From NCBI RefSeq assembly GCF_002934625.1, contig NZ_PTJD01000005.1:248001-312000 (forward strand): a stretch of 64,000 bases of DNA, given 5' to 3'. The notes beneath the pieces were generated by a model. That model was not told where the DNA came from. It did no database searches and saw nothing but the letters and a program-made list of their open reading frames with translations. A program made the position numbers and the translations under genes. Source of the stretch: Kineococcus xinjiangensis. Lineage in GTDB: Bacteria; Actinomycetota; Actinomycetes; Actinomycetales; Kineococcaceae. Below, piece after piece: positions 9,704-19,018 of the stretch (its first letter is position 1; every line of letters starts with the position of its first letter).

Positions 9704-11112
9704 CCACCACGACCCCTCCTGAGCTCGCGGAGATGGACCGCTACCGCTACGGCTGGGCCGACAGCGACGTGGCGGGCGCCACCGCGCGGCGCGGGCTCTC
9801 CGAGGATGTCGTGCGCGACATCTCGGCCAAGAAGTCCGAGCCGCAGTGGATGCTCGACCTGCGGCTGAAGGGCCTGCGCCTCTTCGGGCGCAAGCCGATG
9901 CCCGACTGGGGCTCGGACCTCACGGGCATCGACTTCGACAACATCAAGTACTTCGTGCGCTCCACGGAGAAGCAGGCCACGTCCTGGGACGAACTGCCGG
10001 AGGACATCCGCTCCACCTACGACCGCCTCGGCATCCCGGAGGCGGAGAAGCAGCGCCTCATCGCGGGCGTGGCGGCGCAGTACGAGTCGGAGGTCGTCTA
10101 CCACCAGATCCGCGAGGACCTGGAGGAGAAGGGCGTCATCTTCGTCGACACCGACACGGGACTGCGCGAGCACGAGGAGCTCTTCCGGGAGTACTTCGGC
10201 ACCGTCATCCCCACCGGGGACAACAAGTTCGCGGCGCTCAACACCGCCGTGTGGTCGGGCGGGTCGTTCATCTACGTGCCCAAGGGCGTGCAGGTCGACA
10301 TCCCGCTGCAGGCCTACTTCCGCATCAACACGGAGAACATGGGCCAGTTCGAGCGGACGCTGATCATCGCGGACGAGGGCTCCTACGTGCACTACGTCGA
10401 GGGCTGCACCGCGCCGATCTACCAGTCCGACTCGCTGCACTCCGCGGTCGTCGAGATCATCGTGAAGAAGAACGCCCGCGTGCGGTACACGACGATCCAG
10501 AACTGGTCGAACAACGTGTACAACCTCGTCACCAAGCGGGCGACCGCTGCCGAGGGCGCCACCATGGAGTGGATCGACGGCAACATCGGCTCCAAGGTGA
10601 CGATGAAGTACCCGGCGGTCTACCTGCTCGGCGAGCACGCCAAGGGCGAGACCCTCTCCATCGCCATGGCCGGTGAGGGCCAGCACCAGGACGCCGGCGC
10701 CAAGATGGTGCACGCCGCGCCGTACACCTCCTCCGCGATCGTGTCCAAGTCGATCGCCCGCGGTGGCGGCCGCACCTCCTACCGCGGCCTCATCCAGGTC
10801 CAGGAGGGCGCGCACCACTCCAAGTCGACGGTGCGCTGCGACGCGCTGCTGGTGGACACCATCAGCCGCTCCGACACCTACCCCTACGTCGACGTCCGCG
10901 AGGACGACGTCGTCATGGGTCACGAGGCGACCGTCTCCAAGGTGAGCGACGACCAGCTCTTCTACCTCATGAGCCGCGGGATGGCCGAGGACGAGGCCAT
11001 GGCCATGATCGTGCGCGGGTTCATCGAGCCCGTGGCGCGCGAGCTGCCCATGGAGTACGCGCTGGAACTGAACCGCCTGATCGAGCTGCAGATGGAAGGG
11101 GCCGTCGGCTGA
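9700..11112 (+). CDS. sufB: SufB, Fe-S scaffold complex subunit
   Basis: Core subunit of the SufBCD scaffold on which new Fe-S clusters form. The 470 residues match the standard length, without the intein that interrupts mycobacterial SufB. Conserved stretches include [12 protein letters not shown], the VEGCTAP cysteine loop and the C-terminal GHEATVSKV. The ATG overlaps the sufR stop by four bases and has GGAAGGA upstream. Its stop overlaps the sufD start (TGATG). Confidence 0.97.
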   Translation: MTTTTPPELAEMDRYRYGWADSDVAGATARRGLSEDVVRDISAKKSEPQWMLDLRLKGLRLFGRKPMPDWGSDLTGIDFDNIKYFVRSTEKQATSWDELPEDIRSTYDRLGIPEAEKQRLIAGVAAQYESEVVYHQIREDLEEKGVIFVDTDTGLREHEELFREYFGTVIPTGDNKFAALNTAVWSGGSFIYVPKGVQVDIPLQAYFRINTENMGQFERTLIIADEGSYVHYVEGCTAPIYQSDSLHSAVVEIIVKKNARVRYTTIQNWSNNVYNLVTKRATAAEGATMEWIDGNIGSKVTMKYPAVYLLGEHAKGETLSIAMAGEGQHQDAGAKMVHAAPYTSSAIVSKSIARGGGRTSYRGLIQVQEGAHHSKSTVRCDALLVDTISRSDTYPYVDVREDDVVMGHEATVSKVSDDQLFYLMSRGMAEDEAMAMIVRGFIEPVARELPMEYALELNRLIELQMEGAVG

Positions 11113-12413
11113 TGACCGTGGTCGAGGAGAACAGGACCCCGGGCGACGAGCTCGCGGACACGCCGGGCGCCACCGGGCGCGCGCACAGCCACGGCGCGGG
11201 CACCGTGCCCGACGCCAGCCGCGCAGCCCGGCGCACCTCCTTCGAGGTCGCCGACTTCGCCGTGCCCACGGGCCGCGAGGAGGAGTGGCGATTCAGCCCC
11301 TTCGCCCGCATCAAGGCGCTGTTCGAGGTGGCCGCCGCGGAGTCGGCGCCCGCCCTGGAGGTGAGCGCACCCGAGGGCGTGGAGGTGCGCAGCGGCTCCC
11401 TGGAGGAGGTCGGCGCCGGCACGGGGTTCGTCCCGGGCGACCGGGTGGCGGCCGCCGCCTGGCAGGCCGGCGGGCAGGCGCACCTGGTGCGCATCCCGGC
11501 CGAGGCGGAGCTGGACGAGCCGGTCCTCCTGACCCTGCGCGGCACCGGCGGCGCGACGTCGGGCCACCTCGTCGTCGACGCCGGCCGCCACAGCCGCGCC
11601 ACCGTCGTGCTCGACCACGTCGGCTCCGGCACCCACCGCGGCGGGGTGGAGGTGCGCGCCGGTGACGGCGCGCAGCTGACCTTCGTGACGCTGCAGGAGT
11701 GGGACTCCGGGGCGGTGCAGGTCAGCCAGCAGGACGTGCTCGTCGGCCGGGACGCGACGGTGAAGCACTTCGCCGTCACCCTCGGCGGTGACGTGGTGCG
11801 CCTGTCCACGAACGTGCGCTATGCCGCTCCCGGCGGCGACGCCCAGTGCCTCGGGCTGTACTTCTCCGACGCCGGTCAGCACCTGGAGCACCGCCTCTTC
11901 GTCGACCACGAGGCCACCCACTGCAAGAGCTACGTGGAGTACAAGGGCGCCCTGCAGGGGGAGACCGCCCGCTCCGTGTGGATCGGCGACGTCCTGATCC
12001 GGGCGGCGGCCGAGGGCACCGAGACCTACGAGCTCAACCGCAACCTCGTCCTGACCGACGGTGCGCGCGCGGACTCCGTGCCGAACCTGGAGATCGAGAC
12101 CGGCGAGATCGTCGGCGCCGGGCACGCGAGCGCGACCGGCCGCTTCGACGACGAGCAGCTCTTCTACCTGCAGTCGCGCGGCCTGGCCGAGGCCGACGCC
12201 CGCCGCCTGGTGGTGCGCGGCTTCTTCGCCGACATCCTCCAGCGCATCGGCGTGCCCGCGGTGCAGGAGCGCCTGCTCGCCACCATCGAGACCGAGCTCG
12301 AGACGACGATGCCCGCAGCGGCCGGTGCCACGGTGCCCGCAGCGGGCAGTTCCACGATGCCCGCGCCCGCGGGCGGACAGCAGACGGACGCCGAGAAGGC
12401 GGAGGAGAACTGA
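11112..12413 (+). CDS. sufD: SufD, Fe-S scaffold complex subunit
   Basis: SufB paralog forming the SufBC2D complex. The 433-residue product has the family's beta-helix core and the C-terminal GHASATGRFDDEQLFYLQSRGL motif containing the conserved histidine. The N-terminal region holds the EEEWRFSPFARI motif. The start overlaps the sufB stop by one base and the stop overlaps the sufC start. The last 40 residues are an alanine/proline-rich tail with short internal repeats (MPAAAGATVPAAG) that looks lineage-specific. Confidence 0.96.
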   Translation: MTVVEENRTPGDELADTPGATGRAHSHGAGTVPDASRAARRTSFEVADFAVPTGREEEWRFSPFARIKALFEVAAAESAPALEVSAPEGVEVRSGSLEEVGAGTGFVPGDRVAAAAWQAGGQAHLVRIPAEAELDEPVLLTLRGTGGATSGHLVVDAGRHSRATVVLDHVGSGTHRGGVEVRAGDGAQLTFVTLQEWDSGAVQVSQQDVLVGRDATVKHFAVTLGGDVVRLSTNVRYAAPGGDAQCLGLYFSDAGQHLEHRLFVDHEATHCKSYVEYKGALQGETARSVWIGDVLIRAAAEGTETYELNRNLVLTDGARADSVPNLEIETGEIVGAGHASATGRFDDEQLFYLQSRGLAEADARRLVVRGFFADILQRIGVPAVQERLLATIETELETTMPAAAGATVPAAGSSTMPAPAGGQQTDAEKAEEN

Positions 12414-13174
12414 TGGCCACCCTGGAGATCCGCGACCTGCACGTCAGCGTCGAGGCGGACGGCGGCAGCAAGGAGATCCTGCGGGGTGTCGACCTGACCA
12501 TCCGGTCCGGCGAGACCCACGCGATCATGGGGCCGAACGGGTCGGGCAAGTCCACCCTCGCCTACTCCATCGCCGGGCACCCCAAGTACGAGGTCACCGG
12601 CGGTTCGGTGACCCTCGACGGCGAGGACGTGCTGGAGATGAGCGTGGACGAGCGCGCCCGCGCCGGTCTCTTCCTCGCCATGCAGTACCCCGTCGAGGTG
12701 CCGGGCGTGACGGTGTCGAACTTCCTGCGCACCGCCAAGACCGCCATCGACGGCGAGGCCCCGAAGCTGCGCACGTGGGTGAAGGACGTCCGCTCCGCGA
12801 TGGAGGGCCTGCGCATGGACGCCTCCTTCGCCGAGCGCAACGTCAACGAGGGGTTCTCCGGCGGCGAGAAGAAGCGCCACGAGATCCTGCAGATGGAGCT
12901 CCTGCGCCCGAAGTTCGCCATCCTCGACGAGACCGACTCCGGTCTCGACGTGGACGCGCTGAAGGTCGTCTCCGAGGGCGTCAACCGGGTGCGCCAGGGC
13001 AACGACGTGGGCATGCTGCTGATCACCCACTACACGCGCATCCTGCGCTACATCACGCCCGACTTCGTGCACGTCTTCGTCGACGGCAAGGTCGCCGAGC
13101 AGGGCGGCCCGGAGCTGGCCGACGCCCTGGAGGAGTCCGGCTACGACCGGTTCCTCACCCCGGCCGCCGGCTGA
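12413..13174 (+). CDS. sufC: SufC, ATPase of the Fe-S scaffold complex
   Basis: Cytosolic ABC-type ATPase driving SufBD conformational change. The 253 residues contain Walker A GPNGSGKST (40-48), the SufC-specific signature FSGGEKKRHEILQM and the Walker B region FAILDETDSGLD. The ATG shares its first base with the sufD stop. GGAGGAGAAC precedes it. Confidence 0.97.
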   Translation: MATLEIRDLHVSVEADGGSKEILRGVDLTIRSGETHAIMGPNGSGKSTLAYSIAGHPKYEVTGGSVTLDGEDVLEMSVDERARAGLFLAMQYPVEVPGVTVSNFLRTAKTAIDGEAPKLRTWVKDVRSAMEGLRMDASFAERNVNEGFSGGEKKRHEILQMELLRPKFAILDETDSGLDVDALKVVSEGVNRVRQGNDVGMLLITHYTRILRYITPDFVHVFVDGKVAEQGGPELADALEESGYDRFLTPAAG

Positions 13175-13215
13175 GCCGCACCGGCCGAGCAACGTCCGCA
13201 GCGAGGGAGCAGCCC

Positions 13216-13674
13216 ATGAGCCAGGACACCACCGCAGCCGCCCCCGACGCGGCGCCCGTCGCCGAGCCGACCGCGGGGGCCGAGACCAGCGCGCAGGCCG
13301 GGACCAGCGCGCAGGCCGGGACCACCGCGCAGACCGCGCCCGCCCCCGCGGCGGCCGGTCCCACGCCGGCCACGGTCGAGGAGGTCGAGGAGGCGCTGCG
13401 CGACGTCGTCGACCCCGAGCTGGGCATCAACGTCGTCGACCTCGGCCTCATCTACGGTCTGCAGGTCACCGACGACAACGTCCTCACCATCGACATGACG
13501 CTCACCAGCGCGGCCTGCCCGCTGACCGACGTCATCGAGGAGCAGACCGCCCAGGCGCTGCTCGACGTGGTGGCGGACCACCGCATCAACTGGGTGTGGA
13601 TGCCGCCGTGGGGGCCGGAGAAGATCACCGACGACGGGCGCGAGCAGCTCCGCGCCCTCGGCTTCAACGTCTGA
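13216..13674 (+). CDS. SufT-like Fe-S assembly factor (MIP18/DUF59)
   Basis: Small auxiliary maturation protein of the MIP18/PaaD-like family, commonly last in actinobacterial suf operons. In the 152 residues, the domain spans about 52-152, with DPELGINVVDLGLIYG and the conserved cysteine C101 in SAACPLTD. Residues 1-50 are a low-complexity Ala/Thr/Pro tail with tandem TSAQAG-type repeats. The ATG at 13216 has GAGGGAGCAG upstream. It follows sufC by 41 bases, where sufS and sufU would be expected but are absent. Confidence 0.9.
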   Translation: MSQDTTAAAPDAAPVAEPTAGAETSAQAGTSAQAGTTAQTAPAPAAAGPTPATVEEVEEALRDVVDPELGINVVDLGLIYGLQVTDDNVLTIDMTLTSAACPLTDVIEEQTAQALLDVVADHRINWVWMPPWGPEKITDDGREQLRALGFNV

Positions 13675-13704
13675 CCTCGAAGCCGCCACCCCCTGGGGGT
13701 GCAC

Positions 13705-13742
13705 GGCGAAGGCCCGGTCGCAGCGGCGACCGGGCCTTCGCC
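13705..13742 (+). terminator. suf operon terminator
   Basis: Perfect 17-base arms (13705-13721 and 13726-13742, left arm begins GGCGAAGGCCCGG) with a 4-base loop, 30 bases after the last suf gene and before a convergent gene. Confidence 0.85.
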
Positions 13743-13789
13743 GTTCCCGGGCCGCAGCCGGTTCCCGGCCGGCGCCCCCGCGCGGCGCC

Positions 13790-15403
13790 TCAGAACTCCG
13801 CGCGGCGCTTCAACGCGCGGGGCCGCCCGTCCGGGTCCAGCACCGCCCGGTACAGCGGCCGGGCCACGGCCTCCTTCCAGCGCGGCAGGGTCTGCGGCGG
13901 GTGGGAGCGCAGGCGCCCGGGTGGGCGCGGGCCGCGCCGGCCGCCCGCGTGCCAGGCGTCCAGCGCGTCCGCGCTGCCGTGCAGCGCGGCCACGGCGTCG
14001 TCCGGGTCGAGGAGGTCGGCGCAGTCGTCCGGCCCGCGGTCGAGGTGCTCGCGCATCAGCTGCAGGCGCAGGTCGCGCGCGAAGCGCCGCGCCCCGTCGC
14101 CCAGGCCCGCGGGGTCCAGAGGGCTGCGCGGGTCGCGCGCCTCGTCCAGCACCGCGACGGAGAGCTCGGAGTCGTGGGTCCAGGAGCGCCGGCTGAGGTT
14201 GTCGCTGCGCACGCAGGCCCACACGTCGTCCACGATGGTGATCTTCGAGTGGACGTAGACGGGGTCGCCCTCGTGGTTCTCCACGTCGAAGACGTGCAGC
14301 CGGTCCCCGCCCGCCGCCCGCAGCACCTCCAGCGCGCGGGCCTGCCCGAACACGAGGAAGGGCGCCGCCGCGGCGTTGTTGCGCTTGGGGACCCGCGGCA
14401 CCAGGACCACCAGGTGCAGCTCCGGAGAGGCGCGCAGGGCGTCGGCGAAGAACCGCGCGACCTCCGCCGACCAGAGGAACTGCTCCTCCACGTACACCAG
14501 GCGCCGGGCCCGCCGCAGGGCCTTGGTGTGGCCGCGGGCGACGCTGCGCTCCCCGTCGGGCGCGAAGGGGTAGCAGGGCAGGCGGCGCGGGTAGGTCCGC
14601 AGCAGTTGCACGGCGCACGTGCCCGCCGGCGGGGGTGCGGGCACCTCGGGGGGCAGCCGGGAGGGCTGGTGGGTGAGCCGGTGCCACAGGTCGGGCAGCC
14701 GCTGCCAGGGCAGCAGCGACAGCGGTGCGCGGTCGTCCCATCGCTCCCGGAAGACGACCTCGGCATCGGCCACGGCCGGCCCGCGCACCTCGACGCTGGC
14801 GTCGTGCCAGGACGGGCGCGGGCCGTAGGCGCGGCCGAACGGCATGCTCTGCCGGTCCCCGCGGTGGTCCGGGTCGTCGCGGCGGCTGTGGCCGGTGTCG
14901 AGGCTGCCGATGAAGGCGACGTCGTCGCGGCGGCTCTCGGCGTGGCGCAGCACGAAGAACTTCTGGTGGTGGCTGCCTGCGCGCCGCACCCGCTGGTCCA
15001 GCACCACCTCGGCGCAGTCACCGTGGACGTGCTGGGCCATGTTGCGGTTGCGCACGGGCGCGAAGCGCACGAGGTCGAACGGGGAGCGCCAGATGAGCCC
15101 CTTCACGAGCACCCCGCGCCGGGCGGCGCGCGTGAGGGCCTCGGCGATGCGGGGCCCGCCCTCCCGCAGGAGCTCGTCGGGGTCGCCGCGCCAGTCGGCG
15201 AACAGGGCGACGTCGCCGGCGCCGGCGTCCTCGAGCGCGTCGGCGAGCGCGGCGAAGTAGGTCGCGCCGTCCACGAGCGGCCGCACGGCGTTGCCCTCGC
15301 TCCAGGCGGGCAGCCGGGTGGCGTCGTTGCCGCGCTCGGCGTCGGTGAGGAACCAGTCGTGGTGGCCGGCGGGTGCCTCCTGCGACGTGCTCGGGATCGC
15401 CAC
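13790..15403 (-). CDS. Phospholipase D-like protein with one degenerate HKD motif
   Basis: Probably a phosphodiesterase of the PLD superfamily. The 537 residues contain two HxK motifs. The first, HHQKFFVLRH, has H146 and K148 but an arginine where the motif aspartate should be. The second, VHSKITIVDD, is canonical, followed by SDNLSRRSW. No signal peptide or membrane segment is visible, so it appears cytosolic. The GTG at 15403 has GAGGAGGACC in front; a longer reading enters arginine-rich non-coding sequence. It lies 221 bases downstream of, and in the same direction as, the unknown gene cluster that begins at the sigma factor. The substrate (phospholipid or nucleic acid) is not evident. Confidence 0.8.
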   Translation of the reverse strand: MAIPSTSQEAPAGHHDWFLTDAERGNDATRLPAWSEGNAVRPLVDGATYFAALADALEDAGAGDVALFADWRGDPDELLREGGPRIAEALTRAARRGVLVKGLIWRSPFDLVRFAPVRNRNMAQHVHGDCAEVVLDQRVRRAGSHHQKFFVLRHAESRRDDVAFIGSLDTGHSRRDDPDHRGDRQSMPFGRAYGPRPSWHDASVEVRGPAVADAEVVFRERWDDRAPLSLLPWQRLPDLWHRLTHQPSRLPPEVPAPPPAGTCAVQLLRTYPRRLPCYPFAPDGERSVARGHTKALRRARRLVYVEEQFLWSAEVARFFADALRASPELHLVVLVPRVPKRNNAAAAPFLVFGQARALEVLRAAGGDRLHVFDVENHEGDPVYVHSKITIVDDVWACVRSDNLSRRSWTHDSELSVAVLDEARDPRSPLDPAGLGDGARRFARDLRLQLMREHLDRGPDDCADLLDPDDAVAALHGSADALDAWHAGGRRGPRPPGRLRSHPPQTLPRWKEAVARPLYRAVLDPDGRPRALKRRAEF

Positions 15404-15624
15404 GGTCCTCCTCGGTCGCTGTCGGGGCCACCGCGGCGGCCACGGCGAGCGCCGCGCGGCGGCAGCGGTCGCGTCGGCGCCCCTTCCGCCCGCTGCCCGC
15501 AGCGAGCCTGCCGCCACCGCTCGCGGCCCGCCAGCCCGGTCCGGGCCGGTGCGGCGATCGTCACGGAAGCGACATGCACGGTGCCGTGGCGCGCGTCCGC
15601 GCGCCCTGTCCGTGCTCAGGACAG

Positions 15625-17094
15625 CTAGGGCTGGGGCGGGAGCGGGGGCAGCGGCTGCAGCAGCCAGCCCACGATCTGCATGCCGTCGCGGGAGAGCGCG
15701 CCGCTGGCGTCGACGGGACCCACCTCGAAGGGGCCCAGCGAGGTGGCGGCGCCGAGGCGGCTGCGATCGGCCTCCGACCACGCGGCGCTGATCCGCAGCT
15801 TGCGCACCGCCACGAACCCGACCGGCATCAGCGGGAGGTTGCCGGGGGCACCGGGCGCGGTCAGGTCACCGCGGCTGTGCCCGGGGATGCGCCAGGAGCG
15901 GTCGTGGAGGAGGGACGTGGAGCACCACGGGCGGCGCAGGTTCACCAGGCAGTACTCGAAGGAGACGTCGAGGCTGGGAGTGGTGACCTCCGCCGCTGGC
16001 GTGACGTCGTCGAGGACGCGCTTGATGAGGAGCCGGTCGCGGACGGGCAGGAGCCGCAGTCGCTCGCGCAGCGTCCGTCCGCTGAGGAGGGAACCGGCCT
16101 CGTCGCCGCTGCGCCGGACCGGCTCCTGCCCGCCGAGGAGCTGCCGGTCGAGCAGTTCCTCCCGGATCCCCGCTCCGCGGAGCCCGAGCGGTCCGTCGCC
16201 CGCCCCGGCGCGGACCTCGGCGGTGCCGGCCGCGAGGCCGCTCGCTGCCCCCGCTCGTTCCCGCAGCGGCCACGGCCCGGCCGCGTGCCTCCGCGAGGGT
16301 GCGGCGAGCACGGCGGGGTTGAGCGCGACGACGGGCGCGCGGTCCGCCACCGGCGCCACCGCGAGCTCGCCGGTGGCGAGGGTGGCGGTGATGGCGGGGT
16401 GGATCGCGGTGGCCGGGTGGGTCTCGGCGAGGCCGCGGGTGTGCGCGGACAGCAGCAGGTCGCCGACCGGCACGGTGCCGACGGCGGCCGGCTCCAGCTG
16501 CAGCACCTGGGTGAGCTCGTGCAGGTCCGGGCGCAGCTTCCACACCAGTTCCGGTTCCTGCGCCGCCCGTGCCGTGCCGGAGCCCTTCACCTGGAAGGAG
16601 GCCGCGGTCCAGTTCCCGGCGTCGGGCTCGTACCAGGTGGCGGGCGTGGCCTCGGTGGGCCGGAACTCCAGCCGCATGCCGGTGCTGGAGAGCAGGGACA
16701 GGTCCTCCCACAGTCGCCGCGCCTCGGCCTTGATGCCGCTGAAGGTGGCGACGATGGCCGCGCGGTCCTCCTCGCTGCTGCCCTGGGGCAGGTGCGGCAG
16801 TGCTGGAGCGAGGATGCGGTCGTGGTAAGTGGTGTCCAGGGCGTCGGGGGTGAGCACGATCGTCATGCCGTCCCCGGTGTCGACGGGGATGCGGTTGACG
16901 AGGTCGGAGATGCGTTCGCACGCCAGGGCGGGGCTGTAGGTCTCCGGTTGGCTCGGGTCGCGGAAGTCGTCGTCGTCGACGGTGGAGCCGAAGCGGTCGA
17001 AGCGGAAGAGGACGGGGCTGTCGGCCGGTGTCCGGAAGCGCTGGAGGAAGAAGTCGTTGAGGGGCTGGTGCAGTGCGTTGAGCGGAGTGCTCAT
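15625..17094 (-). CDS. Unknown protein, paralog of the 17182-18672 product in its C-terminal module
   Basis: 489 residues of unknown function, with no signal peptide or membrane segment. The C-terminal ~120 residues align by eye with the upstream neighbour: FEYCLVNLRRPW...TSLL matches FSYCVVDIVRPW...TSLL; AVRKLRIS matches LVKDLRIT; SLGPFEV matches GYGPFAV; DGMQIVGW matches EGIQLVGY. The N-terminal ~200 residues are different and contain paired tryptophan/acidic segments. The middle (about 260-330) is arginine/glycine/alanine-rich and may be a linker. ATG at 17094, 87 bases downstream of the neighbour's stop, so probably one transcript. I do not recognise a named family. Confidence 0.8.
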   Translation of the reverse strand: MSTPLNALHQPLNDFFLQRFRTPADSPVLFRFDRFGSTVDDDDFRDPSQPETYSPALACERISDLVNRIPVDTGDGMTIVLTPDALDTTYHDRILAPALPHLPQGSSEEDRAAIVATFSGIKAEARRLWEDLSLLSSTGMRLEFRPTEATPATWYEPDAGNWTAASFQVKGSGTARAAQEPELVWKLRPDLHELTQVLQLEPAAVGTVPVGDLLLSAHTRGLAETHPATAIHPAITATLATGELAVAPVADRAPVVALNPAVLAAPSRRHAAGPWPLRERAGAASGLAAGTAEVRAGAGDGPLGLRGAGIREELLDRQLLGGQEPVRRSGDEAGSLLSGRTLRERLRLLPVRDRLLIKRVLDDVTPAAEVTTPSLDVSFEYCLVNLRRPWCSTSLLHDRSWRIPGHSRGDLTAPGAPGNLPLMPVGFVAVRKLRISAAWSEADRSRLGAATSLGPFEVGPVDASGALSRDGMQIVGWLLQPLPPLPPQP

Positions 17095-17181
17095 GGGGTG
17101 GTCCCGTCTGTGTGTGCGGGGACCGGGCGCGCCGGCGCCCGATCCCCGCGGACTGCGTGCTGTGGGATGTGCCGGGGCCGC

Positions 17182-18672
17182 TCAGCCGTTGAGGAAGTCC
17201 GCGCCGTTCTTGCGGGGGGACAAGGGGTTGATCTGCGAGACGTAGCCGACGAGCTGGATGCCCTCGACGACCAGTCCCTCCCCCTCGTCGTCGGTGGAGG
17301 CGTCGAAGGAGTGCTTGTCCTTGCCGTAGTGCCCCTTCACGGCGAAGGGTCCGTAGCCGAAGGAGGCCTCGGCGCGGGTGCTGGAGGTCTTGGAGTCCCA
17401 CTGCGACTTCCAGTCGTCCCACGTGATGCGCAGATCCTTGACGAGGATGAGGCTGGTCACGATCGAGGGCAGGAAGGTCGGCTCGTTGGTGGCGGGCTTC
17501 TCCTGGTTCATCGTCCCGCTGGAGATGGTCCCGGCGGGGTAGTCGCCGTAGAGGAACCAGTTGTCCAGGTTCAGCAGCGACGTGTCCAGCCAGGGGCGGA
17601 CGATGTCGACGACGCAGTAGCTGAACCTCACCTCCAGGTTCGAGGTGGAGATGTCCAGGGACGACTTGGACGAGTTGTGGCTGAATCCGGCGTCGGCGCT
17701 CCAGAAACCCACGTTGATGCCGGCGCTGCCTCCGAAGGAGGTGGAGGAGGAGGCGTAGTGCGTCTCGGAGTGGAAGTCGCGGCTGGAGTACTGCGTCCAG
17801 CCCTCGTCGTTGTCGGGGTCCGCCCAGTCGGAGGGCAGCATCATCGTGTAGGGGATGTTGCCGACACCGGGGAAGTTGAAGAGGTTGCCGTTCAGCTTCT
17901 TCTTCGCCCGCCCGATGAGGGCGATGGCCGGGTCGGTCCCGCGTGCGGCCAGGATCGCCATCGCGTTCTCGATGGTCTGCCGGTGGCCGAAGGACTCCCA
18001 GCGGTCGAGTGCCTCGTCGACCTCGTCCTTGTACAACTTCCCCTCCATCGGCCACTGCTGGAGCTTGCGGGGGTCGGTGAAGGCGTTGGCGTAGGCCTTG
18101 TTGTACGCGCGGACCTTGCCCCGGTACTCGTCCTGGTACTCGAGGTAGCGCTCGTACTTGCGGGTGATCTCCCCCTCGGTGTCCATCAGCACGGCTTGCG
18201 CCTTGTCGTACTCGGCCTGCAGGGCGGGGTCCAGGTCGAGGGTCCTGGGGATGCCGTTGGCGCCGGTGGTGATCGCCCACCAGGAGTCGCTGACCTTGCT
18301 GGCGCCGGGCATCACGGAGTAGTCGGCGCTCATGTTCAGCTTGCTGTCGGTCAGCATGAACGTGTTGACGTAGGCGCGGTGAGCGCGGGAGACGTCGGCG
18401 AGGAGGGCGTCGTCGTACACCTTCTCCGGGTCCAGGGCGCCGCTGGCGGTCTTGGGGGCGTCCGCGGGGTCGGTCCTGTCGGGGGTCGGGGGCACCTCGG
18501 CGCGGGGGCTGCTGCCCAGCGGGCTGAAGGGCCGGTCGAAGTCCTGCTTGCGGATGGGCAGACCGACGTTGCGGAAGGCGACGAAGTAGCCCTCCTGCAT
18601 CTTCTTGGTCTGCTCGTCCAGGCCCACGGCCTTGAGTTCGAGGTCCTTGAGGATCTTGAAGACGTCAGGCAT
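17182..18672 (-). CDS. Unknown protein with helical module, amphipathic beta segment and shared C-terminal module
   Basis: 496 residues, function unknown, no signal peptide. Three parts can be seen. Residues ~150-240 are helical (YERYLEYQDEYRGKV ... DPRKLQQWPMEGKLYKDE ... LDRWESFGH) and match the small upstream protein. Residues ~295-345 are serine/glycine-rich with alternating polar and apolar residues (HYASSSTSFGGSAGINVGFW), the pattern of amphipathic beta-hairpins. Residues ~345-490 form the module shared with the downstream gene. Start ATG 18672 follows GAGAGGAAC and overlaps the preceding gene by eight bases. Composition is less Arg/Ala-biased than neighbours. A membrane-inserting or structural role is only a guess. 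Confidence 0.85.
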   Translation of the reverse strand: MPDVFKILKDLELKAVGLDEQTKKMQEGYFVAFRNVGLPIRKQDFDRPFSPLGSSPRAEVPPTPDRTDPADAPKTASGALDPEKVYDDALLADVSRAHRAYVNTFMLTDSKLNMSADYSVMPGASKVSDSWWAITTGANGIPRTLDLDPALQAEYDKAQAVLMDTEGEITRKYERYLEYQDEYRGKVRAYNKAYANAFTDPRKLQQWPMEGKLYKDEVDEALDRWESFGHRQTIENAMAILAARGTDPAIALIGRAKKKLNGNLFNFPGVGNIPYTMMLPSDWADPDNDEGWTQYSSRDFHSETHYASSSTSFGGSAGINVGFWSADAGFSHNSSKSSLDISTSNLEVRFSYCVVDIVRPWLDTSLLNLDNWFLYGDYPAGTISSGTMNQEKPATNEPTFLPSIVTSLILVKDLRITWDDWKSQWDSKTSSTRAEASFGYGPFAVKGHYGKDKHSFDASTDDEGEGLVVEGIQLVGYVSQINPLSPRKNGADFLNG

Positions 18673-19018
18673 TGCTGTTCCTCTCGTGGTGGTGGCGCGG
18701 TGGGTGGGAGGGGTGTTCGGTGGTGCGGGTGCAGTCGGGGGAGCGCAGGGCGTCGAGCGCCGCTTCGACCTCGCGCTTGTGCCCGAGGGAGAGCCAGCGG
18801 TCGAAGGCGTCGTCCACCGCGTCCTGGTAGGCGCGCCCCGTCATCGGCCACTGCTGCAGCGCCCGTGGGTCCCGCAGGGCCCGCGCGTACGCCTCCTCGC
18901 GGGCGGCGAGGGCCGCCTGGTGCTGCCGCTGGTGCGCGAGGTACTGCGCGTAGCGAGGGGTGGCGGTCCCGTCGGGACCGATCAGCCCTGCCCGGCGGGC
19001 GGGGTCGTCGCCGTTCAC
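18665..19018 (-). CDS. Small protein made of the shared helical module
   Basis: 117-residue unknown protein. Nearly all of it corresponds to residues ~170-240 of the next gene: DPRALQQWPMTGRAYQDAVDDAFDRWLSLGH versus the equivalent DPRKLQQWPM...ALDRWESFGH stretch (quoted in part). Its GTG at 19018 overlaps the CHAP amidase stop by four bases, and its 3' end overlaps the next ATG by eight, so it is translated inside a tightly coupled operon. The C-terminus is His/Pro-rich. The repeated module suggests a partner-binding or assembly interface. Confidence 0.75.
   Translation of the reverse strand: MNGDDPARRAGLIGPDGTATPRYAQYLAHQRQHQAALAAREEAYARALRDPRALQQWPMTGRAYQDAVDDAFDRWLSLGHKREVEAALDALRSPDCTRTTEHPSHPPRHHHERNSNA

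Noticed and set aside
9700-11112. Intein in SufB
   Set aside because: SufB is uninterrupted at 470 residues.
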